From Onchidella celtica (taxonomy: Eukaryota; Mollusca; Gastropoda; Systellommatophora; Onchidiidae): a stretch of DNA of 64,000 nucleotides. Of the stretch, positions 34,046 to 46,600 are shown piece by piece. The translations under genes were made by a program, and so were the position numbers. The notes below the pieces were generated by a model. The model was not told the origin of the DNA. It saw only the letters and a list, made by a program, of their open reading frames with translations, and searched no databases. Position 1 is the first letter of the stretch; every line of letters starts with the position of its first letter. The stretch is taken from positions 60,552,432 to 60,616,431 of the forward strand of contig OZ007570.1 of NCBI GenBank assembly GCA_963931925.1. The letters are read 5' to 3'.

Positions 34046-36150
34046 TGAACAACATGCGACTTGGGTCTATACAAAAATGAAATTTTTTGAAAATGATAGC
34101 GTAGAAAAATTAAAGCAAACAATGAATGCTTTAGTCGTGAATGGGCATTTAATAGCTATGTATTATAAGATACTGAAGAGGGAAAGTAACGTTTGGAGCG
34201 GACATCTTCATTACGCTGAACTGGGATTCACCATGTTCCACTTCCCGAGTTCCAAGTTGGCAAAGCATAATAATATCTGTTCGGTTCATTATTCAATTAT
34301 TTTCATACCCCTGGTTCACGGGTTTCGCCCCACGTTCGAGCGGCGAATGCAGGGAGACATACCACTGCGTATTTTACAAAGCCAAACAGAGCAAAATAAT
34401 TATTGTGTTCTGTTCATTTTTCAGCTATCACTCTCAAGGCCTTGATTAAAGTGGCTTATTTTGTAATTATTACTTTAACCTGTGGCCATTTTCCCCCTTA
34501 GTTTGTGGTCCCATCAGAATATTTTATCACTGACTACCTGAAGTACACGCCGCTGCCCGGGATAAATCTATTTTCTAGTTTCAGTTCTGGCTGTTTATAA
34601 TGGATCTGCTTCACTTTGCTCGTTCCTTAAAATTTATTTTGATCTTGCAGTAATGTTTGTTTGTTTGTTTGTTTAATCTTAGACTGAATCATTTTACCGT
34701 GACTGGTCTCTTTGGTCTTACTGCACCCTCTTTGCACGATAAAGCCCTACGCACCCTGTCAGCAGTCATGAAATGACAATATTAACTGTGCACTGGGTAG
34801 TTAGTGTAATAGTGAAGACATCGGAAGGAAATGATGACATTGGCTCATGAGTTTGTGAAAAGGAGAACCGGTATTGAACAGTCAGCGACACAAAGCAAAC
34901 TCAACAAAACAAAACAAAAAGTTCCCACCATTTGGAGCCTCCAAATGTAAAAAAGACTTCCAAAAGAAGACATCCTCAAACTTTCATGTAAATCCGAGAT
35001 GTATAAGCCAGTATTGTATTGCGAACACACACACACACATACACACACATTCGCTTTTACCCACACAGATTTATCATTAGACCAAGCGCTCTTATCGCCA
35101 AGACGCCATAGCCTCCACCAACGTATCAGCGGGCTCCCACGCGCACGCTAGTTACAAAGGTGCAAAGAAAACAACTTTCACATCAAAAATACATCTAGCA
35201 GCATTGTCTGTACCTCCACACACCACTGACTTCCACCCCTACCCCCCCACCCCCATCCCCAACCCCCGTTTTATCTTCTTTCAAGGGCTTTCTTTCAGTT
35301 CTTACAGTGCGGATTTATGGTTAACTGGCAATAAATTGATGTGACAATTAAACAGACAGAAACATCTGAAGATGGGAACCAAGCTGGGAGAGTAAAAATA
35401 ACCTGCATACCTGACGACTTTCAAAGTGATGCAGGCATACATCCCAGGGTGGGCTAACGAGGTCTTTGGTGGTCGCAACCTCAGTCTCCACCTACAGATG
35501 AATAAAACAATACAAAAACTATTGAAAAACTGTCAGAAAAATACTGATAACACATGCACATATGGGTATATCTGCATTGAATCACATCGACTTCTTTATT
35601 CTCACTAATTGGCCCGCTGACTTGGGGAATCCATAGATGTGATTTTTCAAGTTGAGTTTCGATCACCAATGTGTAAATTGAGGTGCAGAACAAAATTTCC
35701 TTTCATACTTTTTAATTCTACTCGAAGAAATTGGGTTGTTGTTTTTTTCCCGACTCAAAATGTCGGAACGATTTCTTCTGTTCAACTAAACTGTCATTCA
35801 AAATCAACGAAAGTATTAAAAATATAGCGAACTTCGAGATCTTTTAAAATAAGTACGCGCACACCTTCACGCCTTTCTACACGTAATATGAGATATTCTA
35901 GAATTTAAGGCTCAGCGGTTTAAAAGGCTTTCATGAGGCCTTACTTCCTTTATAATATGATGAGATGACGTGTTTATAACAATGATACACAACATTGCAA
36001 TGATAATGTATAAAACACGCTGTTATCGGGGACATAGATCTTTACATGTGTAGTCCTCGGCAGATTGTTAACAAAATATGACAACATCACACAGGACTGA
36101 CAGCAAGCAACCTGAACTGTGAAGTGTTCACGTCTCACACGTCTCATGTC
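34046..36150. other. Non-coding interval
   Basis: It contains a TGTT run at about 34656-34674 and a CA-rich microsatellite near 35026-35050. No gene was recognised. Confidence 0.35.
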
Positions 36151-36153
36151 AAG

Positions 36154-37881
36154 TAGGGATGGGCAGTACCGTTTGTTGTCAGTATCGTGCATGGAAGGTT
36201 CCGGTATCATAACTTCTCGTTTGGATTCGATACCGATACCGACACCGGGAAATACCGATACCGACACCGGGAAATGTAATCACGGTTCTTTAATGACCGA
36301 CAACGGTTCCGATACCAGTGCTGACCTTTAACTTAACCCGGGGGCTAAACGAATTGATTGTGCGTGTCTCTCTCCTTCGTGTGACGCAAAGGTCAATGGC
36401 CAATGGTTTTGGTGACTGTCTCGAGTTTCCTGCCAAGACGCTTGGTACCGATACGGCATTTTGGTTATTTGGGCCAAGGAGAAATAATTCTTCAAGTATT
36501 TAAAATCTTTATGGTATAGAATTACACATATAACATTTATATATGAGGCAGTCTAGGAAAACCAGTCATGATACGAAAATTTCACAGTTGGAGTTATTTG
36601 CACCATCATGTAGCAGAGATTTTGCAAAAACATTCTGCTTTTCATATTTTATCAAATACCTTCACAAGAACCAAAGTTATGACATTTTAAAGGTACAAAA
36701 CACATGTATGTTACAAAATGAAAAGAATCTCGTTTAAAGTTAACATCTATATTTTCATATATTTTGAAGTGTATTTCTCACCAGGAAAGCAAAATATTTT
36801 CGTTATTTGAAGTCAAAATTGGGCAAAAAGAAAAGGTTGTATGTTGCAAACCCCCGCGTGAGAAATAAAACCCAAACAATACAAAGCAAACCAAAGAGAA
36901 GATTTTTATGATATTTCGTGAATTTCATTATTTGAGTTTATTACCATCACAGAACTCAAATACTGAGTAGATGTCAACATTTCAAAGCAACCCGTGACAT
37001 ATCTTTGCATCGAATCAAGTCAAAACAGATGTTTTGCTAGATCTAGATCAATCTCTCCGTCCACCAACTTGTTGACAGCAAGTACAAGTTTTTTTGCACA
37101 TATTAATTAAAATAAAATTCTTCTCCACTTAGAAAATATATCAAAAGAAAGTTCTCCTGCACAAAGTATCGGTTACTTTGTCAGCCAGAAGGTTTAAATG
37201 TAGAATGGCAATTAAAATCAATTAGAAAATCGATCCTGCAAGGTTGGCCTTTTCTAGCACACGGTGTTCTTCTGTTGACCAAAATGCGCAACTTTTACAA
37301 AATACTACATGACAGAACCATGCCTACTAGCTATGAATGAAAAGCTGTGCATTTTCCTTTTCTATTGGTATATGGTGTGGTAGCGTGGGAAAATATGAGA
37401 GCGCGTCCAAAAGAAGACAAGTTTGTTGACTGTGACAACGGTAAAAATTACGCAATGTCAACAAATTTGGTCCCGTACATTTAAAATGCAAAATTAAAGT
37501 ATTTAGAAGCTTTATTTCATGCTAAAAAAACTTTCGCACGAGATGTAGGCATGGATGTAGAATGGGGTTCTGATCTTGGCTAAATTTAGACCTAGGGTCA
37601 CCCGGATGACCTATGGAAGCTGATTATTCAATACTAGGATTTTCGCAACCTAACGGTGTTTCTCAGGCTGCTGCAGGTACATCATGAAGTGTCACACTGG
37701 GCAGTGGTGCCTGCGATGCTGTAACAGATTTATGATTTAAAAAAGAAGAATCGAAGAAAAGCCGTGGGTTTCGATACCAGTACCGGTACCTATATCGGCA
37801 CCGGTACCGGTATCGGTACCACGTTGTGGGTGTAATCAGTACCGTAGGAGTCGGTGTCAGTGTCGGTACCACGCCCGTCCT
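36154..37881. mobile_element. Possible hAT-like non-autonomous element
   Basis: The left end TAGGGATGGGCAGTACCG and the right end (complement AGGACGGGCGTGGTACCG) are related inverted sequences. Both subterminal regions are rich in GATACCGATACCG and GGTACCGGTACC words. No transposase and no clear 8-nt target duplication was seen, so the boundaries and superfamily are tentative. Confidence 0.4.
36832..36902 (+). repeat. Direct repeat with 38018-38092
   Basis: GTTGTATGTTGC, GCGTGAGAAATAAAACCCAA and ATACAAAGCAAAC occur in the same order in both segments; a weaker relative is at about 26445-26580. Confidence 0.7.
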
Positions 37882-38017
37882 CAACACCCACACGTTACCG
37901 CTCTCGCTCTTGCAGCTTGTGGACTGAATAAATAAATTGACGAAATATCATAAAAACCACAGAAAAACTGTGAGGTCGCAGCAGGGCTATAAGCAAAGTA
38001 AAAATTGGGCAAAAAGA

Positions 38018-38092
38018 AAAAGTTGTATGTTGCGAAGCCCTGCGTGAGAAATAAAACCCAAGCGATACAAAGCAAACTACAGAGAAGACAGA
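38018..38092 (+). repeat. Direct repeat with 36832-36902
   Basis: Closely similar to the segment 1.19 kb upstream. One copy lies inside and one outside the putative hAT-like element. Confidence 0.7.
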
Positions 38093-38759
38093 AACTACAC
38101 AAAATTTTCGGCTTTCGCCTTTTTCAGGTGCAAAAAATCAAACAATAAATCTCTTGAATGATGTATTATTATTTCTTAACGGTGATTGTCTTGAAGATTT
38201 TTGTCAATACGTCCACCTCCTCTGTCCTACTTTCTGTTCTTGCATGCACAAAGGTAATGAAATTATGTTTCAGACACCATAAATTTTATAAGGAGAGGGC
38301 TAGATCGCGTGAGACAAAGCCAGGTAGATCAGGAAGTAGGAATCAAGCTGGGCATCAAAACGTCATAATTTGAAATGCATACCTGCCGCAGTTGAACTTG
38401 GATGAACATCGCTGGATGGCCACTCATGTTCTGCAAATAGACAACAAAGACACTAAAATGATGAGATAATAGATAAATCGTGTAAATAAAACGCAGTTGA
38501 AAAACTTCGGCCAAGACCTCTGAGACAACCACAAAATCTAGAAACACGCCGTTTTCACCTATAATTCATTTTTAAAAAACAACTTTTGTTTGCAGTGAAT
38601 GAAGTAATTGTCGGTACATAGGCTACTCGTGCTTTGTTCAGCGATGACAAGGTTTGGAAACTGTCCGGTACCTTTTTCCTCGCTGTGTTTTACAAGTCTA
38701 GCATTCCCAGTTCTTCCTGCCCGAGTTTTATAAGAAAAAAAGGTTTCCAGCTGTATAAT

Positions 38760-39200
38760 AATGGTGGGCAATGATTCGTCTTTTGGTGATTCGAAACGCT
38801 ATTCGAATACTTGTCGAGTGATTCGTTTGATTGTATGATTCGAATCAGTTGGCGAGACAGTGATGGCAGGAGCGAATCGCGATTGGAGTCATTCACCGAC
38901 CCTAAGTAAAACAAAATTATTCGATTCAGTCGGCGAGTCAATGTTTCATAGTTATCCCAAATAGAACCCCTCCTGACGCGGCTGCCCGTTGTCTCGCTCG
39001 CTCAATGTCAAAAAAAAATAGCAAAAAGAAAAAGTTGTGTGATGTAGCAATGGGAGAAGGGAATCAAAAGTGCATCGAATCATTTTTGATTCGCGGGCTG
39101 GTTCGTTCTGTGAGTGATTCGAATCGCATTTGATTCGCGGTCTGATTCGTCCAATGAGTGATTCGAATCAGTATATATGATTCGAATCGCAGGTAATCTA
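38760..39200. repeat. Block rich in the palindrome GATTCGAATC
   Basis: GATTCGAATC or close variants recur at about 38789, 38836, 39117, 39159 and 39180, with other GATTCG words between. It starts with GGTGGGCAATGATTCG, which resembles a transposon end. No coding sequence was recognised. Confidence 0.5.
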
Positions 39201-41100
39201 GTAACCGGCTCGCTTGCACGCGAGGCACAGACAAGAAGATGAAAGCTTGTATCGCGCCAGTATCGCATTCCCAGTTTGCCCGTAGTAAAGCAGGCCGGCG
39301 GGAAATGGGATGAGAGCACGGATCACCGAGTTGAGCGGCTTTCTAGAGCTGCGCGATACTCTGCCGCGTGTCTCGTAAGGTTGGCGAGAGATCTTCCGCG
39401 TTCAGTTGCGGCGGCGCTTGCAGTTGCCTGGCGGGCCACCTGCGTTAAGTGCGAACGGTGTGCCTGCCAGGCAACTGCAGGCGCCCGCGCATCTGAACGC
39501 GAGGCTGCTAAGAACACTGGGCATCTCGCGGACCCGAGAGGTAGAAGTTGTATCACAGAAGAAACGTGTCATGTTGAGCTTTGGCGATGGCGCGGAAACG
39601 AACGTGTTCGCACAGCCATGTTGAAATGTTACTGTAAAACACTCAAAGCATTTGTGCCTACAACAGGTTTGGAAGTCTCGATAATCTTTAAACAAATCGA
39701 TTTAACTTCCACAAATAGAGTCAAGTAAACCAAACTTTAGTGTAAAATAAAGTTATTTTTTATATGATAACTGAATATAAAATTTAAGTATATTGGTAAA
39801 TTCTTGAAAATTGGTTTGTACAGTTCTGAAAAGAATTTTGTAAATGTGTATTAAAGTCTTTATTTTAAATTGTAGATCCTAGCCTTTTTCAGAAAGGACA
39901 AGACGTGCTGCAGGTCCACGTCAGAAAATAATTCTTCTATGGATCTGCAGGCACAGGAAGCAAACGTTACAAGGAAGGCAAGAAGGCAAGACAGCGCCTA
40001 CTTGAATTTTCGCTACAGGCTGCTTCAATCGCAAATGTTACTGCGATTGAAGAGAACCTTTCGTGCGAGGCCTTTTATAAAGTACCTAGTAGGCGTGGCC
40101 ACATTCGTCCAAGATTTCTGAGTCAGACACATGTTAGACTAAATTGAAATGAATGCATTGCCATAGAATTGTAGGCGATAAGCAGAGATTGTGGGAAGGT
40201 GAGGGACGATGTGTGTCAGATTCAGTTTTCCCGATGCACCACGTCAGAATACAGAGCAGAGGCGGTATTGACTGCGTTGTTCTGTAGGAGTCTCAGCCGC
40301 GCCGCCCGCTGTAAGATTTGGTTTTCCCGAAAGCCCCAACAATAAGAAACCACGTCAGGACCCGCGTCAGGCATCGCTGGCGCGGACAAACTGGCTCTTT
40401 ACTGCGTCGCAATAATCAGCTGCGTGCATCACGTGATCTCATAAACTATCCCATCTCCCAGAAGGTTGGCCGACAAGATACCACGTCGGCAGTGAATGCG
40501 TCGCGGCTCACTTCCTCGCGAGGCAGAGACATCGTGCCGAAAAGGCGGCCAGAGTTTGTATTGCGAGAGAAACGCTCTTCGCAACGTTTTCCCGTGGCGC
40601 CACAAAGCGGCAAGGATCACCAAGCCAACTGCGCTTCTTGGGCCGTGCAATGCGCAACCGCGTTTATTGGCAGTTCAAGAGATTGGTTAAGAACATTGGC
40701 TGTCTCGTGGGCAGGAAAGGTTGGGACGTATCGCCTCACTTTGCCTGTCAGCATTTGCACGGCTGTCAAATGAAGAAAAATTTCGGTTATAAGAGACCAG
40801 GTCGGGTAGCAGCGCAGACTAGTCGCAATTGGCACCGGGCTCGTCCTCCTCTCCAGCTTTTGAGTTTGAGTTTGGATTTCACGGCCCGTCACCACAACAA
40901 CGGCCACTTTGTGCCCTTCACGGTCTATTTGAGTAAACTTTATTTATTTATGTTTCGTATTCAGAGCTGTCAAGTTTAACATAGAATTAAATACATTCAT
41001 ATAATTTTAACACATTCGTAAAAAATTCTAAAAAAAAAAACGTTTTGTATAAATCTGGAAAAAGTTTTGTAAACGAGTATTAAAGTTATTAAATCAAGTT
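39201..41100. repeat. GC-rich block, apparent about 1.2 kb tandem duplication
   Basis: The block is locally much richer in G+C than its surroundings, so frames are open on both strands (for example 150 codons from 39276 and 151 codons from 40318). None resembles a known protein. AAGAACACTGGGCATCTCG (39509) and AAGAACATTGGCTGTCTCG (40689), and the AT-rich ends near 39815 and 41045 (each with GTATTAAAGT), repeat with about 1.2 kb spacing. A stem GCAGTTGCCTGGC/GCCAGGCAACTGC lies at 39419-39478. Confidence 0.4.
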
Positions 41101-43633
41101 GCCAAACACGTCCCAAATACCTGTTGAGGTCGACTCGAAGAGAGTTCAGCCATAAGGTTAACCTTACTTTAATGTAGCCAACATTAAATATTTTTTCACG
41201 TTCAGTTCTCTAACTATATTCTTAGAACCCTGTAATTTACATTCTTTTCTATTTCATAATATATAGCTCTTACTTGCCGGAACAGTCACTATCTAATTAC
41301 ATCAGGTAGAAAAGCTTTCTTGCTACAGCAAGGCCTGGCGCGAGAACGTAAACGTAAACTGACCTGAGCCAATGATTGCACAAAGACATTCAGCGAGAGC
41401 GACAATGCACAAAGACATTCAGCGAGAGCGTAAATGCTTAGAGATGTTGGAAAGTATATCCCAGTCAGCTGTCCTACGGAAATCTGAGGCCTAGGTTTGG
41501 GATCAAGTTTAACCATAGGAAAGACATCATTCCTGCATAGATCCGGTTGGAACGATATCGAACATACGTCAGTATGATGTAAGGAACCCTGCCTAACGGT
41601 ATGCCTACCAAACCTTTTGACATCAATCTACATCATATTGTCCTAGGAAAGCTGGCATGGGGGGTGGGGGGGTGGGGGACAATCCATTGTTGAGTATAAG
41701 CTGAGACCCCACCCGGCCTTCTTCGGCATTCATTATTATTATCATAATTATAGGCCTAAAAGCTAATGTTACCAATGATATCAAAGTGTTTCTAAGCATT
41801 AATTTCAGTTCTAGCTGCCGGTGTAGATTTACTTGAATTTGTCCTTTTCCGTTAAAGGCATGTGAAACTTCCTGGTAAGTTCGCTAAAGCAACAAAAAAA
41901 AAAAAAAGGTTTCTATAGACAGTATTAATATGTTAATATCGCATGTGGTCTTCATGCATCCTCCTCACGTGTCATGCACCCCGTCAGCCCCAGGGGTCAT
42001 GAAATGTAAACAGACAATAATACCTGGCCTTAACGGCGTCAAACGCCTCGTCCTTTAATATTAAATTTATCTTAAAGTTTTAAAGGAGGGAGAGAAAAAG
42101 AGGTGAAAAAAGGTAGGGGAGGGGAGAGAAGCAGGTTTATCCCGGGTAAAGACCGGTTGAGGGGAGGGGGCGGGGGTCACGGCACCGCCTGTGATTTCTA
42201 CTGCGCAGTTTGTAACTACGATTGTATAAGACAAAAGTCCTCCAAAACCTGAACCCGCGAGAAATCATTTCAGAACTGAAAATGAAACTGGCGACATTTT
42301 CTCGGAATCGAAAATGTCTGTAATGTAACGAGAGAGTTTGAAGAAGGGAGAGATAAGATCAGAGGATAAAACACAACGTAGCTAGGTCGGTTATTTTGGG
42401 AAAAGTAAATATTCATCTCTCAAACACCCAGTGGCGGATCTACTATGAAACTAAAACGAAGCTTAAGCTTCAAGGCCCGTAATCCCGGAGGGGCCCCGAA
42501 GAAACTTTTCAATGAGTGAATTTTGGATGTTGCTCTGTTGTGGCTGATTGTGAAGGGGCCCCACAACAGTTCAATCTTCAGGGTCCCAAGAGTGCTGTCA
42601 ACACCACCTATCATTTTAGTTCATGCAATAACTGACACGAGTGCTCTTGGATGAATTGGAGTATGCAAAGCACACAGATTCGTGTGTGCGTGGGATAAAG
42701 GGGTGCAATCGAGGCGGTAGTGAGAACGCCTCGGGTGCAATGGAACGAGGAAAATATCGGGTGCCAGAACTTGTATGGGGGGAAAGGGCAAAGAATGTAT
42801 TGGAAAGGGTCTGACAAGACACTAAATGAACAAACCAGAAAGACCTTGAAAATGTTTTTTACAAATTTTTTGTGGAGATGTATTTTGTATTTTATATATT
42901 TGTTTAATATCATTTGGGAAATTTGCCTTAATGTCATAGCAGCCCAGTTACAACTGCAGCAGACACATGGTTGCCACAGTGCAGCGCCGGCGGGAGGGTT
43001 TCCTATTTCCTTTGGGGGAAGGGGGGGGGGAGAGAGAGAGATAATATTCAGTAAATAGGTTAAAGAAATCCCAAGTTCATGAGAATCGAAACTGTAAATA
43101 AGAGAAAATTGGATTTGGGGAAATTTTGTGTTCACGGTCACGATCTCAAGTGTTTATATAATGCTTCAAGGAACTATGCGTGACACAAGTGATCACCTTA
43201 CAATGCTTTTGCTAAGATTAAATTATATATCAACCGGCAGTTGCAAATTAGGAAAAAGTGTGTGTGTGTGGATGGGTGGGTGTGGGTGCATCGGTGGAGT
43301 GTGTATGCGTTGGGGGAGGCGTCGGGGTGGGGGTGGGGTGGGTGGGATGCTCGTTCTTAAGTGGAGAGGAATGTCAAGGTGAGGGGCGAGAGTGTCCTGC
43401 GTGAGGACGTTTGAGGACAATTTCATCTCAAACCAATGTAAATTTGCACGGCAACTGCCCAATGTGCCCATGCGTTAAGTCGTCACTGTACAGACTGTCT
43501 CATAATAATTTTGTGTGATGTTTGGCAAGGTATTGAAGTATGTGTGAGCCAAATTTCATTGATCTAGCTTAATTTAGAAGGGGTCGTTGCTAGGGAGATG
43601 TAACGCAGAAATTAGCATGCGTTTTTCTCAAGT
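41101..43633. other. Non-coding interval with repeat fragments
   Basis: A CAGTGGCGGATCTAC start at 42429 with GGGGCCCC words to about 42610 looks like a DNA-transposon end. TG/GGGT-rich sequence lies at about 43258-43350. A 'GGCAACTGCCCA' fragment lies at about 43435-43490. No gene was seen. Confidence 0.4.
42875..43020 (-). mobile_element. SINE family 1, 3'-module-only fragment
   Basis: The reverse complement carries GCGCTGCACTGTGGCAACC, CAGTTGTAACTGGGCTGC and AGGCAAATTTCCCAAATG. This is the 3' module of the copies at 54.9 and 55.4 kb. The tRNA-like head and body are missing. Confidence 0.7.
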
Positions 43634-43647
43634 TTAGCGTTCCCCTA
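43634..43647 (+). repeat. LINE target-site duplication, 5' copy
   Basis: TTAGCGTTCCCCTA, identical to 47939-47952. Confidence 0.8.
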
Positions 43648-46600
43648 AGGTGTCAGGTCAGAAAAATCTGCTACTGCTAACATGTAATCCAGTACAACCT
43701 GTTTCATGAACTGGTACGCTAGCATGGTATCAGTGGGCGTGCACCTGTCGGTGCAAACGGCCAGGGCGGAGGAGGTTTCATCTAACCCAACGGCCACATG
43801 CTAGGGCACAATGTGACCCTCAGTACTTGAGTCCTTCATATTGGCCCCCGGTAGCGGTGTGGTCATAGGCTTGTTTGCCTAAATCACAGACGAAGAATTG
43901 AGCAAACTTCCCGGACGCAGCTTCGAAGCTGGCGGCAGCAGGCCAGTGGTTGATTGATAGGGCAGATGGCAATATACCGTCACTCTGGCCTGGATATCGT
44001 GACACAGAGCATCCACCAGTATTGGTGTTCTTTGGTTTGGGTCTTTCACCCTAGTCAGTTGGGACTGCGAGGCTGTGGAGTAGCCTACAGGCAGCCGGTC
44101 AGGCAATATGACTGTCCCTCTGGCATCCTCCTGCACCTGAATACATTTCCAGTCGTCTTGACCCTGTCTTGCCACTTGGATAAGTTGTGTCCAGGCGAGA
44201 GAGTGAGTCTGATGTTTGCGCAGCTCTTTCTCACTAAAAACAAATTCTTTGCGCCAGTCTTAACACTCACCTCGTCTTCTTTCATCTTTGTCTCGTCTTC
44301 TTTCCTCTCAAAATTCCAACGGCGATGGGCGAGTGCGGTGGCAGCAGGTTTGGATAGACTGGAAGCTGTTAGCACAGACCTACACGTTGGTGGCTGTGGG
44401 CTATGGTCGCTTCATCGTCGATTGAAGTGGAGGCGTGGGGAGGCAGCACCCACAGTAGCTGAGCAGACTTATTTAAGGATAGCACTGCTCACCTCAACTG
44501 AGGAAGGGGCTAGAAAAGGTGCCCTAAAGAAAGCCCACTTCACATCACCCTGACTGGTATACCGCGACCAGTGGGGATCCCTTTTTGCGGTCGAAACAAA
44601 AAGAAATTCAGCTTACTCAGGCTAGGAGCCTGGAATATACGCACACTACAGGACAACTCAAACAACCCGGAAAGACGCACTGCACTTATTGCCATTGAGC
44701 TCAGCAGGTACAACCTGGACATAGTGGCACTCAGTGAGACCAGACTCCCTGATAGTGGCCAACTCAAAGAGCTCAGTGGTGGATACACCTTCTTCTGGAA
44801 AGGCAAGGGTGCAGTCGAACCGAGACAGCATGGTGTTGGGTTTGCAATTAAAAATGACCTTGTCAGAAACTTGCAGTCCATGCCAATTGAAATAAATGAC
44901 AGGCTAATGACACTCAGGATCCCAGTTGGGAAAAGCCAGTCAGCCACCCTCATTAGCGCATATGCGCCCACCATGACAAACCCAGATGAAGCCAAAGACA
45001 AGTTCTATTCTGATCTAGAATCTGTCATATTCTCTGTCCCGGCAGCTGATAAGCTGATTCTCTTGGGGGACTTCAATGCTAGGGTTGGCTCCGAAATCTC
45101 AGCGTGGCCAAATGTTTTGGGCCCTCATGGAGTTGGTTCATGCAATAACAATGGGTTGCGCTTACTTACTTTGTGCGCTGAATTTGGCCTGTTCATTACC
45201 AACACAAATTTTAGTCTCCCCGTGAGAAACAGAACGTCATGGATGCATCCCCGCTCAAAGCATTGGCATCTCATAGACTATGTCATTGTGAGGAAGACTG
45301 ACAGAAAGGATGTCCTTGTAACAAAGGCGATGTGTGGTGCCGAGTGTGGAACTGACCACAGACTCATTGTTTGCAAGCTCAGACTAACGTTGAGGCGCAA
45401 TAGACGCCCTCAAGGGAAAGCGCCACCTAAACGCCTAAATGTTTCAAAACTCTGCTCAGCTGAGAAACAGAGCGAGCTCTCATCAGAACTCTCCTCAAAA
45501 TTGGATTGCGTGACTTTTGACCCTGAGAACATTGAAAAGAGCTGGACTGACCTAAATACGACTGTACACTCTTGCGCCAGCAGCACAGTTGGTTTTCCTG
45601 TCCGCAAGCACCAGGACTGGTTCAATGATAATGATAATGAAATCAAAGTGCTCATCAAAGAAAAAAATAGTCTCATCCAAGCTCCCTGCAGTGACCCCTC
45701 TTCCACAGCAAAAGCTGATGCACTGCGTGCATGTAAGGGTGTACTCCAGAAGAAGCTGAGGAAAATGAAAAATGACTGGCTTGAAGAGCGAGTAAGAGAA
45801 ACTCAGAAATATGCCGACACAAACAACACTAGAAAGTTCTTTGAGAGCCTCCGAGCTGTGTTTGGACCATCCCGCTCTGGCACTACGCCACTTCTTGCGT
45901 CAGATGGTTCAACACGCATTGTTGAATTGAATGCCATAATTCGGCGTTGGGCAGAACATTTCGGAGGTGTGCTAAATCGGCCATCAAATATAAATACTGA
46001 GTCCATTGACCGCCTCCCTCAGACTCCTATTAATGCAGCTCTTGCCAAGCCATTCACAGCAAATGAGACCCGAACTGCCACAAATCAGATGTCCTTTAAC
46101 CAATCACCAGGCGTGGATTCAATTCCTGCTGAGGTGTATGCCTTCGGTGGAGAAAAGCTTATTGAAAGGTTGACCGAGTTGTTCAATCATATGTTGAAAG
46201 CAGGGAAGCTGCCACAGGACTTCAAAGATGCTTCAATCATCCATCTGTACAAAAACAAAGGGGACAGCCAAGTCTGTGACAACCATCGGGGAATCTCTCT
46301 ACTTTCAATTGCTGGCAAAATATTGGCAAGAATGCTTCTGAATCGCCTTCTTGATCACCTCTCGTCAAATGACTTGCTTCCCGAGAGCCAATGTGGCTTT
46401 CGTAAAGAGAGGGGAACGGCGGATATGATTTTTGCTGCCAGACAGATTCAGGAAAAATGCATGGAACAAAATAGAGCGCTGTATATCACATTTGTTGACC
46501 TCACAAAAGCATTTGACACAGTGTGTCGTGAAGGCCTCTGGAAAATCTTGGCGAAGTTTGGGTGTCCACCCGAATTCATCACAATAGTGCGCCAGTTTCA

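Noticed and set aside
33930-34445. 171-codon plus-strand frame
   Set aside because: It starts inside the hairpin arm and crosses the foldback element edge; no domain seen.
39276-39728. 150-codon frame in the GC-rich block
   Set aside because: Open frames occur on both strands here because of base composition; the peptide has no recognisable domain.
40318-40773. 151-codon Arg-rich frame
   Set aside because: Same GC-rich block with overlapping open frames on both strands; no homology recognised.
42611-43141. 176-codon minus-strand frame
   Set aside because: It runs through a SINE 3' module and low-complexity sequence; the peptide is not protein-like.
44085-44553. Frames on both strands in the LINE 5' region
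   Set aside because: They lie in the untranslated leader of the LINE, lack LINE ORF1 motifs and overlap each other on both strands.
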